NCBI GenBank assembly: GCA_023141985.1
Contig: JAGLKH010000048.1
Span: 1 to 7,069 of the forward strand
Direction of reading: 5' to 3'
Length of the DNA stretch: 7,069 nucleotides
From: Flavobacteriaceae bacterium
GTDB lineage: Bacteria > Bacteroidota > Bacteroidia > Flavobacteriales > Flavobacteriaceae
The notes under the pieces were generated by a model that saw nothing but the letters and a program-made list of their open reading frames with translations, had not been told where the DNA came from and made no database searches. Each line of letters begins with the position of its first letter. The stretch's first letter is position 1. The position numbers and the translations under genes are program-made. This document shows positions 6,635 to 7,069 of this stretch, piece by piece.

Positions 6635-7069
6635 TTAATACTGAGGAGGATACATAAAATATTCCACAAGTTTAAATTTTAATTCCTGCTTACCAGTAAT
6701 CTCGTAAGTTAAGAACATTTCTCCCCAAAACTTACCGTCAGAGAAATCAGCTATGATCCATTTATGATTCAAAAGCCTAATTTTATTAATTAATATTTTT
6801 CCTTCAGTCATTGATGCAAAAGGCACTATTGGATGATCATCACCATTATAATCATTTAGCTTATATAACTCATCCTTTATAAAAGGAATTAACTCCGAAG
6901 TATTATAACCATCACGCTCAAAATAACTTAATGCATCATCATTATTCTCTATATTAAAGTATAAAAGATCTAAGTTTTCATCTTCCAGAGTCATAATGGA
7001 ATCTTTATAAGCATTTACCCTTTCTTGTGTTCTTTCAATCTTTTTTTCATAGGTTTCTAATATGCTTTT
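6635..7069 (-). CDS. Conserved hypothetical protein, N-terminus beyond the window
   Basis: A leftward gene whose stop is at 6635-6637 and whose frame is open to the right edge; 144 residues are visible. An internal ATG at 6992-6994 could serve as a start, but upstream codons continue without a stop and read as a charged heptad-like helix (ETYEKKIERTQERVNAYKDS, then IMTLEDENLDLL), so the true start is probably outside. The visible part is therefore a coiled-coil-like segment followed by an alpha/beta domain containing DDALSYFERDGYNTSELIPF, DDHPIVPFASM, LLNHKWIIADFSDGKFWGE and a C-terminal KFKLVEYFMYPPQY. I do not recognise an enzymatic motif. It resembles a conserved flavobacterial family of unknown function that may carry a lipoprotein signal in the missing part. 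It converges on the YceI gene, and no separate good terminator is seen for it. Confidence 0.7.
   Translation of the reverse strand, partial: KSILETYEKKIERTQERVNAYKDSIMTLEDENLDLLYFNIENNDDALSYFERDGYNTSELIPFIKDELYKLNDYNGDDHPIVPFASMTEGKILINKIRLLNHKWIIADFSDGKFWGEMFLTYEITGKQELKFKLVEYFMYPPQY

Overview
The window is AT-rich, densely coding DNA with the character of a member of the Bacteroidota, most likely a flavobacterium. The evidence is the A-rich translation leaders without Shine-Dalgarno sites, a TAnnTTTG-type promoter box, and protein families typical of that group: a BatA-type membrane protein, a 'DSSVSFGEPG' dihydroorotase homologue, and a tRNA_anti-like OB-fold protein next to YceI. There are no RNA genes, CRISPR arrays, insertion sequences or phage genes. 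It looks like ordinary chromosome rather than a mobile island.

Layout: (1) 67-1074 (+) is a family 2 glycosyltransferase with an extra Rossmann-like C-terminal domain. (2) After an 87-bp gap with a promoter-like box, 1162-5332 (+) holds four tightly packed genes: a BatA/VWA-like membrane protein, a dihydroorotase homologue that has lost most of its metal ligands, a small Tic20/DUF4870-like membrane protein, and a serine esterase. The junctions are a 4-bp overlap, a 6-bp gap and a 1-bp overlap, so the genes are almost certainly co-transcribed and partly coupled in translation. (3) A 146-bp non-coding gap contains a weak hairpin. (4) 5479-6548 (+) is a pair encoding a membrane-anchored OB-fold protein and a secreted YceI-family protein, closed by a strong intrinsic terminator at 6593-6629. 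(5) A convergent gene of unknown function enters from the right edge on the minus strand (6635-7069, N-terminus outside the window).

Functionally, the window mixes cell-envelope work (glycosyl transfer, a membrane-anchored VWA-like protein, a small multi-pass protein, a periplasmic lipid-binding YceI protein) with a cytoplasmic hydrolase and a probable pseudoenzyme. I see no clear new defence or mobile system. The two observations I rate most worth following are the degenerate active site of the dihydroorotase homologue, kept in a coupled operon with envelope proteins, and a perfect 13-bp inverted repeat with a 5-nt loop buried in the coding sequence of the BatA-like gene.
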